NCBI GenBank assembly: GCA_016081115.2
Contig: JABTTQ020001104.1
Location: forward strand, 62,001 to 126,000
Reading direction: 5' to 3'
Length of the DNA: 64,000 nt
Source of the DNA: Rehmannia glutinosa
Taxonomy: Eukaryota > Streptophyta > Magnoliopsida > Lamiales > Orobanchaceae
The position numbers and the translations under genes were made by a program. Position 1 is the stretch's first letter. Each line of letters begins with the position of its first letter. This document shows positions 13,243 through 24,595 of the stretch, one piece after another. The notes under the pieces are model-generated. The model was given only the letters and a program-made list of their open reading frames with translations. It was not told the origin of the DNA and did no database searches.

Positions 13243-13633
13243 TAATTCAAAATAGGAGCTAAGGATTTAAATCTAGTAAAATATAAGATTATCCAACCAA
13301 ACTCAATTAATTTGTTATTATGATTTTAAATCCTTAATTTCGAATCCTTCCATCCAAATGCGACCGTAGTTTAAAAGTAAAGTATATACGCATTCTCCAT
13401 TCAACAAGGATTGCCAAGAACCCTCTATCAACTAGTGCCAATTGTGACAATAATCGCGCTTCAGAAACAAACATCTTGCAATGTTTGCATTAATATTGAT
13501 CAATATGTTTCTAATAAATTACACTTATGATAAAATATGGTGAAACCATGATTTGAAACTGAAACCTAAAGAAGAAAACAAAAAAGGTACAAAGAGACCA
13601 GAAATGGCATAAGAGGTCGAAGCCTGATCTCCA

Positions 13634-14287
13634 TTAATATTCATCCAAATAAGTATACAACATATCATCTTTCTTCGACTTGCGTCGACTGAGTAAAGAT
13701 TTGAGCAGACGTTTACTTTTGCTGGGAAACTGCTCGCTCTCTTTCGGGCTTTCCTTTCCTACACGAATCCGCATTGAAGCTGATTTTCGAGGCTCAGAAA
13801 TATACTGCCATATTTTTAACCAATACAAAACCACATATTAAGCTCAAGATTCAATATATTTAAGGGTAAATTACACTTTGCCTCCTGAAGTATTGCGAGT
13901 ATTTTTAACTCTGCCTTCTAAACTTTTTTTGTAACACTTTACCGCTGAACTTAGTGTTGTCCTCACACCATACTCCTAGTGGAGTTGGTAAAGTTTACAA
14001 AAAATGTTAAGTTTAGGGTAAAATGTCACCAAAAAAGTTAAAGGGGGCAAAGCGCAAAGACTCGTATAGTTTAGGGGGTTTAGTATAATTAACCCTATAT
14101 TTAAACAAACTAGTTGACAGAAAATGGTCTCTTTCTTTTACCGGTTGTCTTCCGGAAGAAGGGTTTGGGGTGGTTGGCCGGCTCCGATTTGGGGTGCTTG
14201 GGTTTGAGCTTTTTGGAGTTGTGGGCTTGCTAGAGAGTGAACCCGAACGTAAAAGTGGAAACCGGTGCGGTGATACTGTTCTCTTTG
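13634..14287 (-). CDS. Candidate partial gene: Ser/Pro-rich exon plus basic terminal exon
   Basis: On the minus strand, an open stretch at about 14,287-14,142 reads Ser/Thr/Pro-rich (RSGSLSSKPTTPKSS, then PNRSRPTTPNPSS). It ends at a GTAAAA donor. A terminal exon at 13,804-13,634 after a CAG acceptor reads YISEPRKSASM, a Lys/Ser-rich stretch (KSKRLLKSLLSRRKSKKDD), then LDEY and stop. Phases agree across the intron, which holds a MITE. No upstream exon or start was found with confidence, so the gene may be a fragment. The Ser-Pro plus basic composition suggests a nuclear or cytoskeletal protein, but no family is recognised. Confidence 0.4.
13864..14095. mobile_element. Palindromic MITE with 9-bp target duplication
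   Basis: Starts GGGTAAATTAC and ends GTATAATTAACCC, flanked exactly by TATATTTAA at 13,855-13,863 and 14,096-14,104. The interior differs from the other members, so it is a separate subfamily. Confidence 0.8.
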
Positions 14288-16239
14288 CTGATCATTAATA
14301 CAATCATCATCATTATTGAGCTCACCTCAACTACTTGGAAAACAAGAGATTCTTGTGCGATTGTTTATCCTTTCATTTCGAGAATTTTCTTTCTACTAGA
14401 GAATAATTTTTTTTAAGAAAAAAAGTGAAAGAAGAATGGATTTTTTTTTAGTGTAATTGAATATGAGATGAAAATGTAACGATGATAGCTGATGTGATAT
14501 ATAAATAGTGAAATAATGATTGGATGAAATTGGTAACTGGAAAAGCGAGAGTGAATAGTGCAATTTGTAAAATGATAGTGTAATGATGATTGGATGTGAT
14601 CGGTGATAGAAAAAGTGAATTCAATGAATATATGTATTTTCTGAAAATTCTCATAAGCTGTGGTAAGTTCGGGCGAAAAAAATTCTCAATAGAAAGTGAA
14701 ACTTCTTGATAAACAAATCGCAGCCTCACGGCCTCAGTTCAGTCAGTTGTTAAGATGAGGATGAAACAAACCTAAATCTTTTTTTTTTTTTTTTTTTGAG
14801 GGAAGAAACAAACCTAAATCTTTATTCGGCATGTTGTTAGAGAATGAGAAGTTTCCTGGTCTCTGGGCAAGTTTTGGTGAAGGGGATGGAGAGCGCCCCT
14901 TACTGCAAAAGATAGTTAGACGAATATTTTCATGGCTAGTAGGTTTAAAAATAAAATTTGATACGCGATAATTTAGTAGTATACAAAACTCACCCGACTA
15001 TAGATGGTGGTGGAGTTTCTCTGATCGTAGATCGAATAGCTGCAATGTAATTAGCTCATAAGAACAAGATTTGCAATAAAATCTTGGGATAATTTAAAAA
15101 AAAAACTGAGGTTCAGGCTAATTATAAAAAACTCCAGAGGTTTTTGAAAATTACAAAAAAAAAAAAAAAAAATTTGAGGTTTGATTCCGTCACGCATTTC
15201 CGCCTTTCATAAACAAAAAACATTTCAAACCCCCCCTATATTCATAGAAATATTAAAATTACCCCTTAAATTTAGACATAATCAAACTTGACGGGGCTTT
15301 TTGTAATTTTGAAACATATCTCGATTTTTTCGTAATTAGTTCAAACCTCAGGGTTTTTTCTTAAAAGCTTATACAAACGCATCAAAAAATGATACAAAAT
15401 AGGTATTGGACACATTACCATTCCTAAATTGATGCCACTCGTCGCCATCGTCTAAGCTGCATCCTTGGTATTTTGATTTCGTGCGAATGGCCCCATGCAT
15501 AGTCTCTCCCACTAAAAAAATGGATAGAAGAATTTTTATCTAAAACGATACATCAAAATATTATATTTGGAAAAAGAATCATATGATTCATAAGTTGAGT
15601 GGTTATACCTGGCAAGATATATCGTTTATGGTAATTGGGAGTGTTTATCACCAAGGACTGCTGCGAAAGGCCTTCACGGTCAATATACTCCTGGCACGTC
15701 CGCAGTCTCTAAATCACCACATGAAAATAAAAAGTCAATATAAACGGGAGTTGCTTCTAGCGAACCTGGTGAGATTTCACAATTACTATGGCACGGATAA
15801 ATCCACGTTTGGGAGCACTTATGCAAAAGTCCATTCAAAAAATAAACAGGGTCAGTCCATATAGCTTGAGACATTTTGTTTATTGCATTTGTGGTCTATG
15901 GTGGCATTCTAACTCTGTCTCATATGCCGAACATAAACAAATGTAACTACTCATTTCGCAAATTGCTACCTCCGATTCCAACTTATCAAAACTTAATTAA
16001 TGTTATAGAAAGATATAAAGTTTCAAAATGCTTAGTGTAGAAATAGAAAAGACGAAACCTAAATTAAGCTAGTCGGCATCTATTCGTATTTGGTTACCCT
16101 ATGAATCAACATTACCTGACAGCATTAGGAACAGGATATTTTCATTAACAGTTGTATAAGAGCAAGTTTGTAAATTAAATACGCATAGAAGAAAAAAAAT
16201 ATGAAAAATTGCAACTTATAAATTAAACATGTTTGGGAG
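14288..16239. other. Repeat-bearing DNA without a supported gene
   Basis: A palindromic MITE relative lies at about 15,085-15,362 (arms with TTCAGGCTAATTA and TAGTTCAAACCTCAGG). Open stretches on both strands between 15,583 and 15,874 encode nothing recognisable. Confidence 0.4.
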
Positions 16240-17120
16240 TATGGCATTTACGATTATTTCAGACAAGGGAGTGTGTCCTCAATGCTGTATGGTATGTTGA
16301 TTTATCTAGATTTCTTGTTTGCAAAAACTTATACTTTTTAGAGTAATTGATTTCTTGTAGCATAAACAAAAAGTAGTTGAGAATGAGAAATCAAAAGTGT
16401 TTGTGAATAGACACTAAAAGTGGATAGAGTTAAAAAGAGTGGTGAATAAATTGTAAAAATACTTTATTTGTGTGTAAAAGTCAAACCAGATGCAGAATAT
16501 GTTGAATTAGAAGCAGAATCACTTTTTTAAGTGTTTGTAAACACTTTCTCAACATTACCTTCTTGATTTCCAGGAAACGGAGATCAGACTCGGGTTCAAT
16601 TAGACTGGGACACACGTATCAGAATTGCGATAGGTGCCGCCAGAGGTCTTGCTCATATCCACAAGCAATGTGGTGGTAGGCTCGTACATGGGAACGTAAA
16701 AGCTTCAAATATTTTCATCAACTCACAAGGATATGGCTGTCTGGCCGATCTCAACTTGACCAACTTCTTGAATCCGAGTGCACCAACAATTACAACACTC
16801 GGTGGATACAGGCCACCAAAAGCAGAAACCACGGTGTCTCAGGCTTCTGATGTGTACAGCTTCGGAGTTTTTCTTCTTGAACTTCTCGGTGGAAAGTCTC
16901 CCATACATACCATCACTCAGGGGTATGGCCATTGGGCACGTCATAAGGCTCGTGATGACTGGATGATTCTGGTGTTTGATACAGGGCTTTTGAGGATTCC
17001 TACAATAAAGGATGAGATGAAGGATATGTTGAATATAGCTCTGTCTTGTGTGGAAAAAATCCAGATAAGAGACCAAACATGGAAAGTGTAGCAGAGATGC
17101 TAGATCGTATAATTGATTAA
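16240..17120 (+). pseudogene. Kinase-like pseudogene lacking most of exon 1 and frameshifted at its end
   Basis: Only the last ~50 bases of exon 1 remain (16,240-16,291, reading YDYFRQGSVSSMLYG). Exon 2 (16,574-17,120) has the kinase C-lobe: LDWDTRIRIAIGAARG, the loop VHGNVKASN in place of HRD, ADLNL in place of DFG, and VSQASDVYSFG. A six-A run at 17,053-17,058 is one base short of the expected frame. In the other frame the C-terminal RPNMESVAEMLDRIID reads on to a stop at 17,120. No head or start codon exists. It is closest to the copy at 26.8-28.1 kb; both probably descend from one duplicated unit. Confidence 0.85.
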
Positions 17121-17463
17121 TAACCAATGGATATGTTCTGATTGTTGATTGTTTTCTGTATTCAATCAGTTGAAATGCCAAATGTGATTTTTTGAGTCCA
17201 TTACTTAAATTTAAATACAAACCTTTCAACTGTTTTTAGAGTTACACTATTAATAGCCTACACCATATTTTCAGAACTCTTTATATTTTTTAAAGAAAAA
17301 CCTCTTTACCATGGTTTGAAACATGCTACTATATTTGTGACATTTGGAAAAACTTTTGATTCTGCTGATAATTCAAAGGGTTTGTTTTATTAACAAAGGC
17401 AGATCGCCTTGTATATACAAATTCTCGTAGTACATTCCTGTGCCAAAAGATATATCGCAACAA

Positions 17464-19088
17464 CTAACGTGGATATTTATACTCGAGTTTCCCAACATGA
17501 AATTTGTGATACATAAACTCCAGCTTCCTTAATACAGATTTCATGTCTGGTCTCTCATGTGGTTGCTTTTTCACACAAGACAATGCAATTGCCAACATAT
17601 CCTTCATCCCTTGCATGGCCAAAGGATCCCTTAAAAGCCCTGTATCGAAAACCATAGCTGTCCATTCGTCGCGGGCATTATGAAGAGCCCAATCGACAAA
17701 TGTTTTATGTCTATGCAAAGGGGACCGTCCACTCAGAAGTTCAATCAGCAGCACGCCAAAGCTGTAGACATCAGAAGCCTGGGACACTTTGTTTGTAATT
17801 GAGACTTCCGGGGGATTATATTTGGAGATTTGAAAATCCGAAAGGATTATGTCGGAAATACAGCCGTATATTTGTGAGTTGAGAAAAATGTTCGAAGACT
17901 TTATGTTTCCGTGGGCGGTCCATCTACTCCGTTTGTGGATATGAACGAGGCCCTTTGCTGCACCAACCGCAATTCTGATACGGGTTTCCCAGTCTAAATG
18001 AAACCGATTCTCGCCTGTTTTCCCTGGATAAAAGAGAAAATGATATGCATTTTCTCATGTATAATTACAAAAAAAAGTAGAAGTTTTTAAAATTGCAAAA
18101 AAACCCTTGAAGTTTGACTATGTCTTACATTTTCCCCCTAGATAAACAAAAACATTTCAAAACCTCCATGATAGTTATAGAAATATTACAAATACCCCTT
18201 AAATTTAAGACAAAAGCAAATCTGAAGGGCCTTTTTGTAATTTTGAAACATCTCTGTTTTTTTTTGTAATTAGATCAAACCTCAGGGAGATTTGTAATTA
18301 TCCTTTATTACTATAAACATCCAGTGGAAACCACACAAGATTTTCTATTCTAAACTGTGTATCATCTCTCCTATTCCCAATGCATCATTGCACGCTAAGC
18401 GTAGCATTGATGTCATTAAAGTACACTCGGCGTGTTTTAAGATACACAGTTTGGAAGGAATAAAGGATCTGAACAGAATAGAAACCGGTCATTTTCGTAA
18501 CGTACCATGTAACATTGTGTGTACACTTCCTCGAGGGAAGTACTCATAAAACCCGAAGCATTCATCACCAGACAAGTAGTACCCCCTTAACTTGACGACA
18601 TTCTCATGCTCGAAGCTTCCAATGGTATCCAACCGAGCCTTACTTCTCAATCTCTTCACGACAAACACGATACTTTGGTCTTTTAACCTTACGATATACG
18701 TGTTCCTAAATGTTTTCATTTCATCTCCAAGAACAAGGGAAGGAGCCATTAACAATTCTTGAAGGCCAAATGCAAAAGGGGAACCTTTCAAATGTACTAG
18801 CTGGCCGGCTTCTTCTTTTCTCTCCGGTGTTAAACTAATCTTGCACTCGGCCAAAAACCGGAACGGAAGGGAGGGATCCGATTTAAAAGATCCATCTTTT
18901 GGACTCACAAAGTCAAAAGATGCACTGGAAAATGAAGAAGTTGACCTGATCAATAAAGAGCTGAAATCTGAAGAAAGTGATGATATGAGACTATTGGTTC
19001 TTGAATGGTCATGGCAGATTTGCCAGAGTAGCTCTCGGCGCAGGACAGCAGCTACCAATCTTTCCCAGTTGTCATAAATTGTAGACAT
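17464..19088 (-). CDS. Head-plus-pseudokinase protein, minus-strand subfamily
   Basis: Exon 1 19,088-18,506 and exon 2 18,023-17,464 join in phase to 380 residues. Residues ~4-11 are the YDNWERLV head, followed by VAAVLRRELLWQICHDHSR and a Ser-rich linker. The N-lobe keeps the beta-3 Lys (FVVKRLR) and HENVVKLRGYYLS, but its Gly-rich loop is replaced by LVLGDEMKTFRNTYI. The C-lobe has AHGNIKSSN for HRD, SDIIL for DFG and VSQASDVYSFGVLLIELLSG. No LRR, signal peptide or membrane segment is present. By resemblance to class-III LRR-RLKs it is a cytosolic pseudokinase. The intron contains a MITE. Confidence 0.8.
18052..18304. repeat. Palindromic MITE in pseudokinase intron
   Basis: Arms TAATTACAAAAAA and TTTGTAATTATCC, with a core containing GATCAAACCTCAGG. 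The terminal bases and target duplication are eroded. Confidence 0.6.
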
Positions 19089-19620
19089 CTTTGATCCAAA
19101 TTTTCAACCCTGAAATTCTGGCATGTGCAAGATGAGAAAACACTCAAATAAATTGTTGAGGCTTTTGGGAAATTAAATGGCCCTTTTGCAGTTCATTGTC
19201 AACGGTTTTTAATTGCATATAATAATAAGAAGGTTCACCAAAGAAAAGAAAAAAACAATGTATAGGAAATTTGAAGAAGTTTCATGTCAGTTTCTTCAAA
19301 TTTAATATACTCTATTAATTAGTTAAAAAAAACCCGAGTTTCGGGCTAATTACGAAAAAACTCCAGAGGTTTTGAAATTTACAAAAAACCCCTTGATGTT
19401 TGATTCGGTCTCACATTTTCCCCCTTCATAAGCAAAAAACATTTCAAACCCCCCCTACATTTATAGAAACATTATAGTTGCCCCACAAATTTAAGACAAT
19501 GAAACCTGATGAGCCTTTTTGTAATTAGCCCAAACCTCAGGGCTTTTTTGTAATTATCCCCAAAAAGATTGCAAAACAACTAATAGAAACACCTACATTG
19601 GTAAATTGCTAAACATGAAA
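19089..19620. promoter_or_regulatory. 5' flank of the 17.5-19.1 kb gene, then an intergenic MITE
   Basis: The first ~230 bases carry a block shared with other array promoters (TTCATGTCAGTTTCTT near 19,281, and a CATTGTCAACGG block). A palindromic MITE relative follows at about 19,320-19,561, with arms GGGCTAATTACGAAAAAAC and TAGCCCAAACCTCAGGG. Promoter activity is inferred from conservation between paralogs. Confidence 0.5.
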
Positions 19621-20955
19621 TTAGATAGGTAAAATCTCCAACATCTTTACTACATCTTCCATATTTGGTCTCTCTTCTGGTTTCTTTTTCACACAAGACA
19701 ATGCCACTCCCAACATATCCCACATCTCTTGCTTCACCGAAGGATCCTTCAAAAGCCCTCTATCAAACACAATAGCAGTCCATTCATCGCGAGCATTATG
19801 AATAGCCCAATCGGCAAACGTTTCGTGTCTACCGATGTAATGCAAAGGGGACCTTCCACTCACAAGTTCAATCATCAGCACGCCAAAGCTGTCGACATCG
19901 GAGGCCTGAGACACCTTTTGTAAGTCTGAAACCTCCGGGGGTTGGTATTTGGAGATTCGAGCAATTCCAGGGCTTTCATCAGCAACACAGCCATATTGTT
20001 GTGAATTGAGGAAAATATTAGAAGCCTTCAAGTTTCCATATATATACTTCCCTTTATTTTGTTTGTGGATATGAGCAACACCCTTCGCTGCACCTATTGC
20101 AATTCTGACTCGAGCTTCCCAGTCTAAGTGAACTTGATTCTCGCTTCTTTTTCCTGGAAAATGAGAAAATGCATTAACATCTGTCGATTTTATGTACATT
20201 TTTTATTGATAACAATGACGATGGTCATTATTAAGGGATTGTTTGCAAACTCTTTCTAAAAAAAAGTGATTCTGAGCTTCTAGACCAAAAAACTGTTTTC
20301 CAACAAGCTGATAATCACTTTTTTTTAGAAAGAGTTTGCAAACAGTCCATAACATACCATGTAACATTGTGTATACACTCCCTTGAGGGAAGTAATAAAA
20401 AAAACCGAGGCATTCATCCTGAGATAAATAGTATCCCCTCAACTTAACGACATTTTCATGTTCGATACTCCCAATGATCTTCAACCGATTTTTTAACTCC
20501 ACTTGTGTAAAATTCTCTCTTTCCAATTTCTTCACCACAAACATAGTATCTTCTCTTAACCTTATGATGTACGTGTTCCTATATGTTGCTAGTTCCTCTC
20601 CAAGAACAAAAGAAGGTGCCATTAACAATTCTTGTAGGTCAAATGCAAAAGGGGAGCCTTTTAAATGTATCAGCTGGCCGGTTTGTTTATCACTTTCCGG
20701 TCTTATGGTAATCTTGATCTCAGCCAAATATTGGAATGGGAGAAACTTAGCAGATTTGAAAATTTGATTTTTTGGATCCACAACAAAGTCGAAATATGTA
20801 CTGGAAAATGAAGAACTTAACCTGAAACTTGAATCTGAAGAAACTGATGATCTGAGGCTTGGGGTTCTTGAATTTTCATGGCAGATTTTCCAGATTAGCT
20901 CTCTACGTAAGACTGCAGCTACCAATCTTTCCCAATTGTCATAATTTCTAGACAT
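19621..20955 (-). CDS. Head-plus-pseudokinase protein, minus-strand subfamily
   Basis: Exon 1 20,955-20,358 and exon 2 20,153-19,621 join in phase to 376 residues, starting MSRNYDNWERLV. The N-lobe keeps the beta-3 Lys (MFVVKKLE) and GSIEHENVVKLRGYYLS. The catalytic loop reads YGNLKASN, so both the His and Asp of HRD are lost. DFG is replaced by ADESPG and is followed by ISKYQPPEVS. VSQASDVDSFGVLMIELVSG and RPNMEDVVKMLE follow. No ectodomain or membrane segment is present. It lies head-to-head with the plus-strand gene starting 21,462, about 506 bases away. The closest relative is the gene at 28.3-29.7 kb. Confidence 0.8.
20236..20348. repeat. Hairpin MITE in the intron, next to the splice donor
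   Basis: Nearly perfect inverted arms (GATTGTTTGCAAACTCTTTC and its complement side GAAAGAGTTTGCAAACAGTC) surround a short loop. The right arm ends about nine bases from the splice donor, so it could fold near the 5' splice site. Confidence 0.75.
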
Positions 20956-21461
20956 GTTTGATTAAATTTTCAATCTTGAAGTATACTCTAACAAAAAAAT
21001 TGATGCAATTTACTTTCAAGATGAGAAAATCAAGGAAAGGAACTCTATAAAATGTTGTTTTTTTGCCTTTCATTGTCACAAGCGTTATTGGCATTTGATA
21101 ACTACAAGATTCACCACCAAAGACAAACTATATCTAAGGAAGCTTCATATCCGTTTCTTTAATAATGGAAGGGGACTGATATCATAGAATACCTTTTTTA
21201 CCCTTTTTCTGAGTACACTTCTTTTTGGGTCCTCGGGTTGGTGAAAAGGAAACAAAAATATAATTTTCTTTGGAATATGCCGAAAAATTTGATGTCATTG
21301 TGAGTTTTATATAAATCTGTCAGCAGCCCGACAAAAAATCAGAGAGTAAACGTCAATTGTGCATTATTATTATTAATTTGAATTCTGAAATTCGGTTCAA
21401 TGATCCAATCTTGAACTATTTAGTATACACAGAGTGATCAATTTTGAAAAGGGAAAAAGAG
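20956..21461. promoter_or_regulatory. Shared spacer between divergent pseudokinase genes
   Basis: 506 bases separate the two start codons. The minus-gene side matches 29,680-29,780 almost base for base; the middle has the CTTCATATCCGTTTCTTT version of the conserved block near 21,143. A bidirectional promoter is plausible, but this is inferred from layout and conservation only. Confidence 0.5.
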
Positions 21462-22816
21462 ATGTCTATTATCTATGACAACTGGGAGAGGCTGGTGGCG
21501 GCCGTGCTGAAAAGAGAACAGATTTGGCAACTCTGTCACGAACATTCCAGAAGCCCAAGCATCTGTTCCGAATCATCGGATTTCAGTGACTGTTTCCAGT
21601 TAGAGAAGATACAAGAATCAATTGTTCCTAAGCTTGTTTTCCATGGGGGCTCTACTCATAGATTTACCCTGAAAGATACTCTCAAGGCCGAACAAGAGCT
21701 GGGCAAGGGTACATATGGGACTACAACTCTCGCTCGATTATTGCACGATATAAAGTTTTCAGATCATGAATTTCTAGCTAGGGGAACTCAAGTTGTGATG
21801 AAGTTACTGAATGAAGTTAAAGTGACAGAAGAAGAATTTAAGAAGCAGATGAAGGTTCTCGCAAATTGTAGGCATGAAAATGTTTCTGCACCAAGGGGGT
21901 ACTACTTTTCTAACACGGCCGACGGAAAGCTCATCGTCTATGATTACCATAGCCGTGGGAGCGTGTCCGATATGTTACGAGGTACCGTACAATTAACCCT
22001 ATTTTGATTTTTTAATTGCTTCTGTAATCAGTGATCATTAGTCTTGTAATTCGATATAATTCACAGTGCCCATTTTCAGAAACAAAGGTCATGCTAATTG
22101 GGAAAGCCGTCGGAAAATTGCAATTGGTGCAGCGCGGGGTATTGCGCATATCCACACGGTTTGGTGCCCATGGAAACATTAAAGCTTCAAATATATTTCT
22201 CAACCCACAAAACTATGGATGTGTGTCTGAGTTTGGTTTACTAGGTATAACGGAAGAGCAACGACGCTGGGGTGCTTTAGGGTACCATCCCCCAGAATAC
22301 TATTTTGACAGTGTGCCCCAGTTAGGTGACATATACGGCTTTGGAATCCTGTTGCTTGAACTTCTTACTGGTAAATCACCTATGGAGGCGCAAGGTTTTG
22401 ATGAAAATCTGCATTTAGTCTCTTGGGTTCGTTCCATCAAATCCGAGGAATGGACCTCTAAGCTGTTTGATAAAAGTCTTAAAAGACCGATTAGGTACGA
22501 GAAGGATGTGTTGGAAATGATGGAAACAGAGATTCCAGGTGTTCATTTACCTTCCGTCACGGATTGGGAGGCAGTGAGAGCAATTCTTGGCTCGCATTTC
22601 CGCTCAATGGCTCGTGTTCCAGCTGACTATTTCGCGGTTCAGGACTTGTCGGAGATGAAAGAGATGTTGATGGTTGCAGTGAGGTGCTTGGCTGTAAGTC
22701 CAAGATTCGGACTTAAGATGTCTGATGTAGTTTTGATGCTAGATAATATTGGGAAGCACTACCATAACCCTGGCGACAAAGAGCGAGTCAGGAATATAAT
22801 TTTCCGACTGGAATGA
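21462..22816 (+). CDS. Head-plus-pseudokinase protein with an out-of-frame internal stretch
   Basis: Exon 1 21,462-21,981 and exon 2 22,080-22,816 join in an open frame of 418 codons. The N-terminal part is standard: YDNWERLV, KLVFHGGSTHRF, LGKGTYGTTTLARL and VVMKLLNEV. At the acceptor the usual first G of exon 2 is missing. A two-base shortfall about 85 bases on restores the frame. The intervening ~29 residues (starting ETKVMLIGKAV) replace the usual NWESRLKIAIGAARGIAHIH segment. Afterwards AHGNIKASN, SEFGL and DIYGFGILLLELLTG are normal. A plus-subfamily insert (TEIPGVHLPSVTDWEA) is present. The product may be made but misfolded; a recent pseudogene is equally possible. Confidence 0.6.
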
Positions 22817-23044
22817 AATCGTGAATGGGTATATTGTTATGAAATTCAGTGGAATTATGTCCAAAAGCAATGGTTTTAACATTAAGAGTGATGAGATTGT
22901 AATTCGATTTTAGTTTTGCGAAATATTTTTGCTATGCTGGATGTTAATGGTTAGTGTTGCCATATCAATTAATTATGATTGGATTTTGTCTCAGATTCCA
23001 GACATAATGTGGTCTATTGCTTTTCTTCGATTTTCTTGTCTGTT

Positions 23045-23258
23045 CAGAGGGGAGGACCTTCCACTCAGAAGTTCAATCAGCACCACTCCAAAACTGAAGA
23101 CATTCGAGGCTTGGGACATCTTGTGGCTCGTTGAAACCTCCGGGGGTTGGTATTTGGAGATTCGAGCAATTCCAGGGCTTTTATCAGCAACACAGCCATA
23201 TTGTTGTGAATTGAGGAAAATATTAGAAGCCTTCATGTTTCCATATATGTACTTACAC
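23045..23258 (-). pseudogene. Exon-2 fragment of a minus-strand pseudokinase
   Basis: The minus strand reads KYIYGNMKASNIFLNSQ, then ADKSPGIARISKYQPPEVS and VVLIELLSGRSSP, closely matching exon 2 of the 19.6 and 28.3 kb genes. It breaks off on both sides. With the remnant at 24,028-24,200 it marks a decayed minus-strand gene. Confidence 0.75.
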
Positions 23259-23333
23259 TTATATTCATACAAGTGCAAGAACCTATATGGTAGTGAAAAT
23301 TATTAGTTACATATTCTGATAGTGTTGTATAAT

Positions 23334-23640
23334 ATGGGATGTATAATATCTCATCTGGCAGCAAAGTTCGCCTTTTTCCCACCAACGGCAACGCCTCCCA
23401 CTTATCAGCTGAACAAAAGAGACGACGGCAAGCTGGTGGCTATCTCTACGACGTCGTCTATTCCCATGGCTATATACGATTCTTCACTGGATGTGTTGTC
23501 TATTCCGACTAAAAGGGGCAACAAGATTGTAGCTTACATTGTTGTACTTGTACACTCATGGCAATGCAGCTGATCTGGGTCAGCTCTATGACCTCTTTGT
23601 GCAGCTTAAAGCCAATCTCAGAGTTAATCTAATTGGGTCT
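23334..23640 (+). pseudogene. First-exon fragment of an ABHD17-like alpha/beta-hydrolase
   Basis: Reads MGCIISHLAAKFAFFPP, then LNKRDDGKLVAISTTSS and TKRGNKIVAYIV, the N-terminus of plant ABHD17-type hydrolases. The Cys near the start would be the S-acylation site in the family. After IVAY a deletion and frame change occur. The other frame then reads SHGNAADLGQLYDLFVQLKA and RVNLIG, after which no further exon is seen. No catalytic Ser exon is present, so it is an isolated exon copy. It lies between two parts of a decayed minus-strand pseudokinase, as if inserted there. Confidence 0.75.
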
Positions 23641-24595
23641 GTGAGTCTTCGTTTCTTTCTTTCTTTTTACCTATTCTTTTTTAACTGTGGGTTTTCTTAT
23701 TGTTTCTAGTATTTTTTAGTTCTCGGATTGAGTCCATCGCACCCCCAAAAAGGAATTTGAGTCTAATTTTAGTATTTCTGGTTCTGGTACAATTTTAATA
23801 TTTGAATCTCATTGCAAATAGAATAAGACAAGGTTTGGTTCTTTACCCTATTGTTGTTGTTGTCTCTTTTATTCAAGATGTTCAGGCAATTAGGCACTGT
23901 ATCTTATTCTTTTTTACTTTTTGTTTTTTTTTTTTTTAAAATCATGGTGCTTTTTTAAGTTTATGAAATGTAGGATTTTTCACTATTTGTCATGCAAATG
24001 CAAATGTAGGAATATAAGTCTAAAGATGTAGTGAAATGAAGAACTTGACCTGAAATGAAGAACTGTTATCTCAAGAAACTGATGATTATATTGAATGAAG
24101 TTAATAAAAATATTGAATGAAGTTAAGGGGAAATGGACCTTTTTCCCTTCCACTGTCAACGTGTTATTGACATTTTAATAACTTCAAGATATAATCCAAC
24201 CCAACTCCAACCCTCTATAGAACAGTCATTGATGAATTTGGCCTTCATTTGTGTGGGTAGTATTACATGTCTGTTTTTTTATTTGGGGTAATTTGGTCAT
24301 TTCAGAATTTTTTCCAACTTTTTCATCAATGTCAAATACATTATTAGACTCAATTATATTATTCAATACTGACTTATCCAACTTATTTCATCAATCCAAT
24401 AAACAATCACAAACGAGTTAATTTCTCAGAAGTTGATATCAACTTTATATAAATCTGTCTGCAGGCTGACAAATCAAAAAACTAAGTCAATGTCATTTTG
24501 TGATATTAATCTGAGTTCTGAAATTTCATGTACAGGTTCAGTTATATCCAATCTTGAACTTTATTACTCTTGATCATTTTAGAAGCGGAAAAAAG
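23641..24595. other. Decayed minus-strand pseudokinase 5' end and promoter of the next gene
   Basis: 24,028-24,095 matches exon-1 sequence of the minus-strand genes (GAAACTGATGAT context) and 24,130-24,200 matches their 5' flank (CACTGTCAACGTGTTATTG). The remaining DNA is AT-rich. The last ~200 bases resemble other plus-gene promoters (TTATATAAATCTGTC, then TCTTGAACTT). Confidence 0.5.

Noticed and set aside
15583..15874. Open frames on both strands, one resembling a short transposase start
   Set aside because: No motif could be recognised with confidence on either strand.
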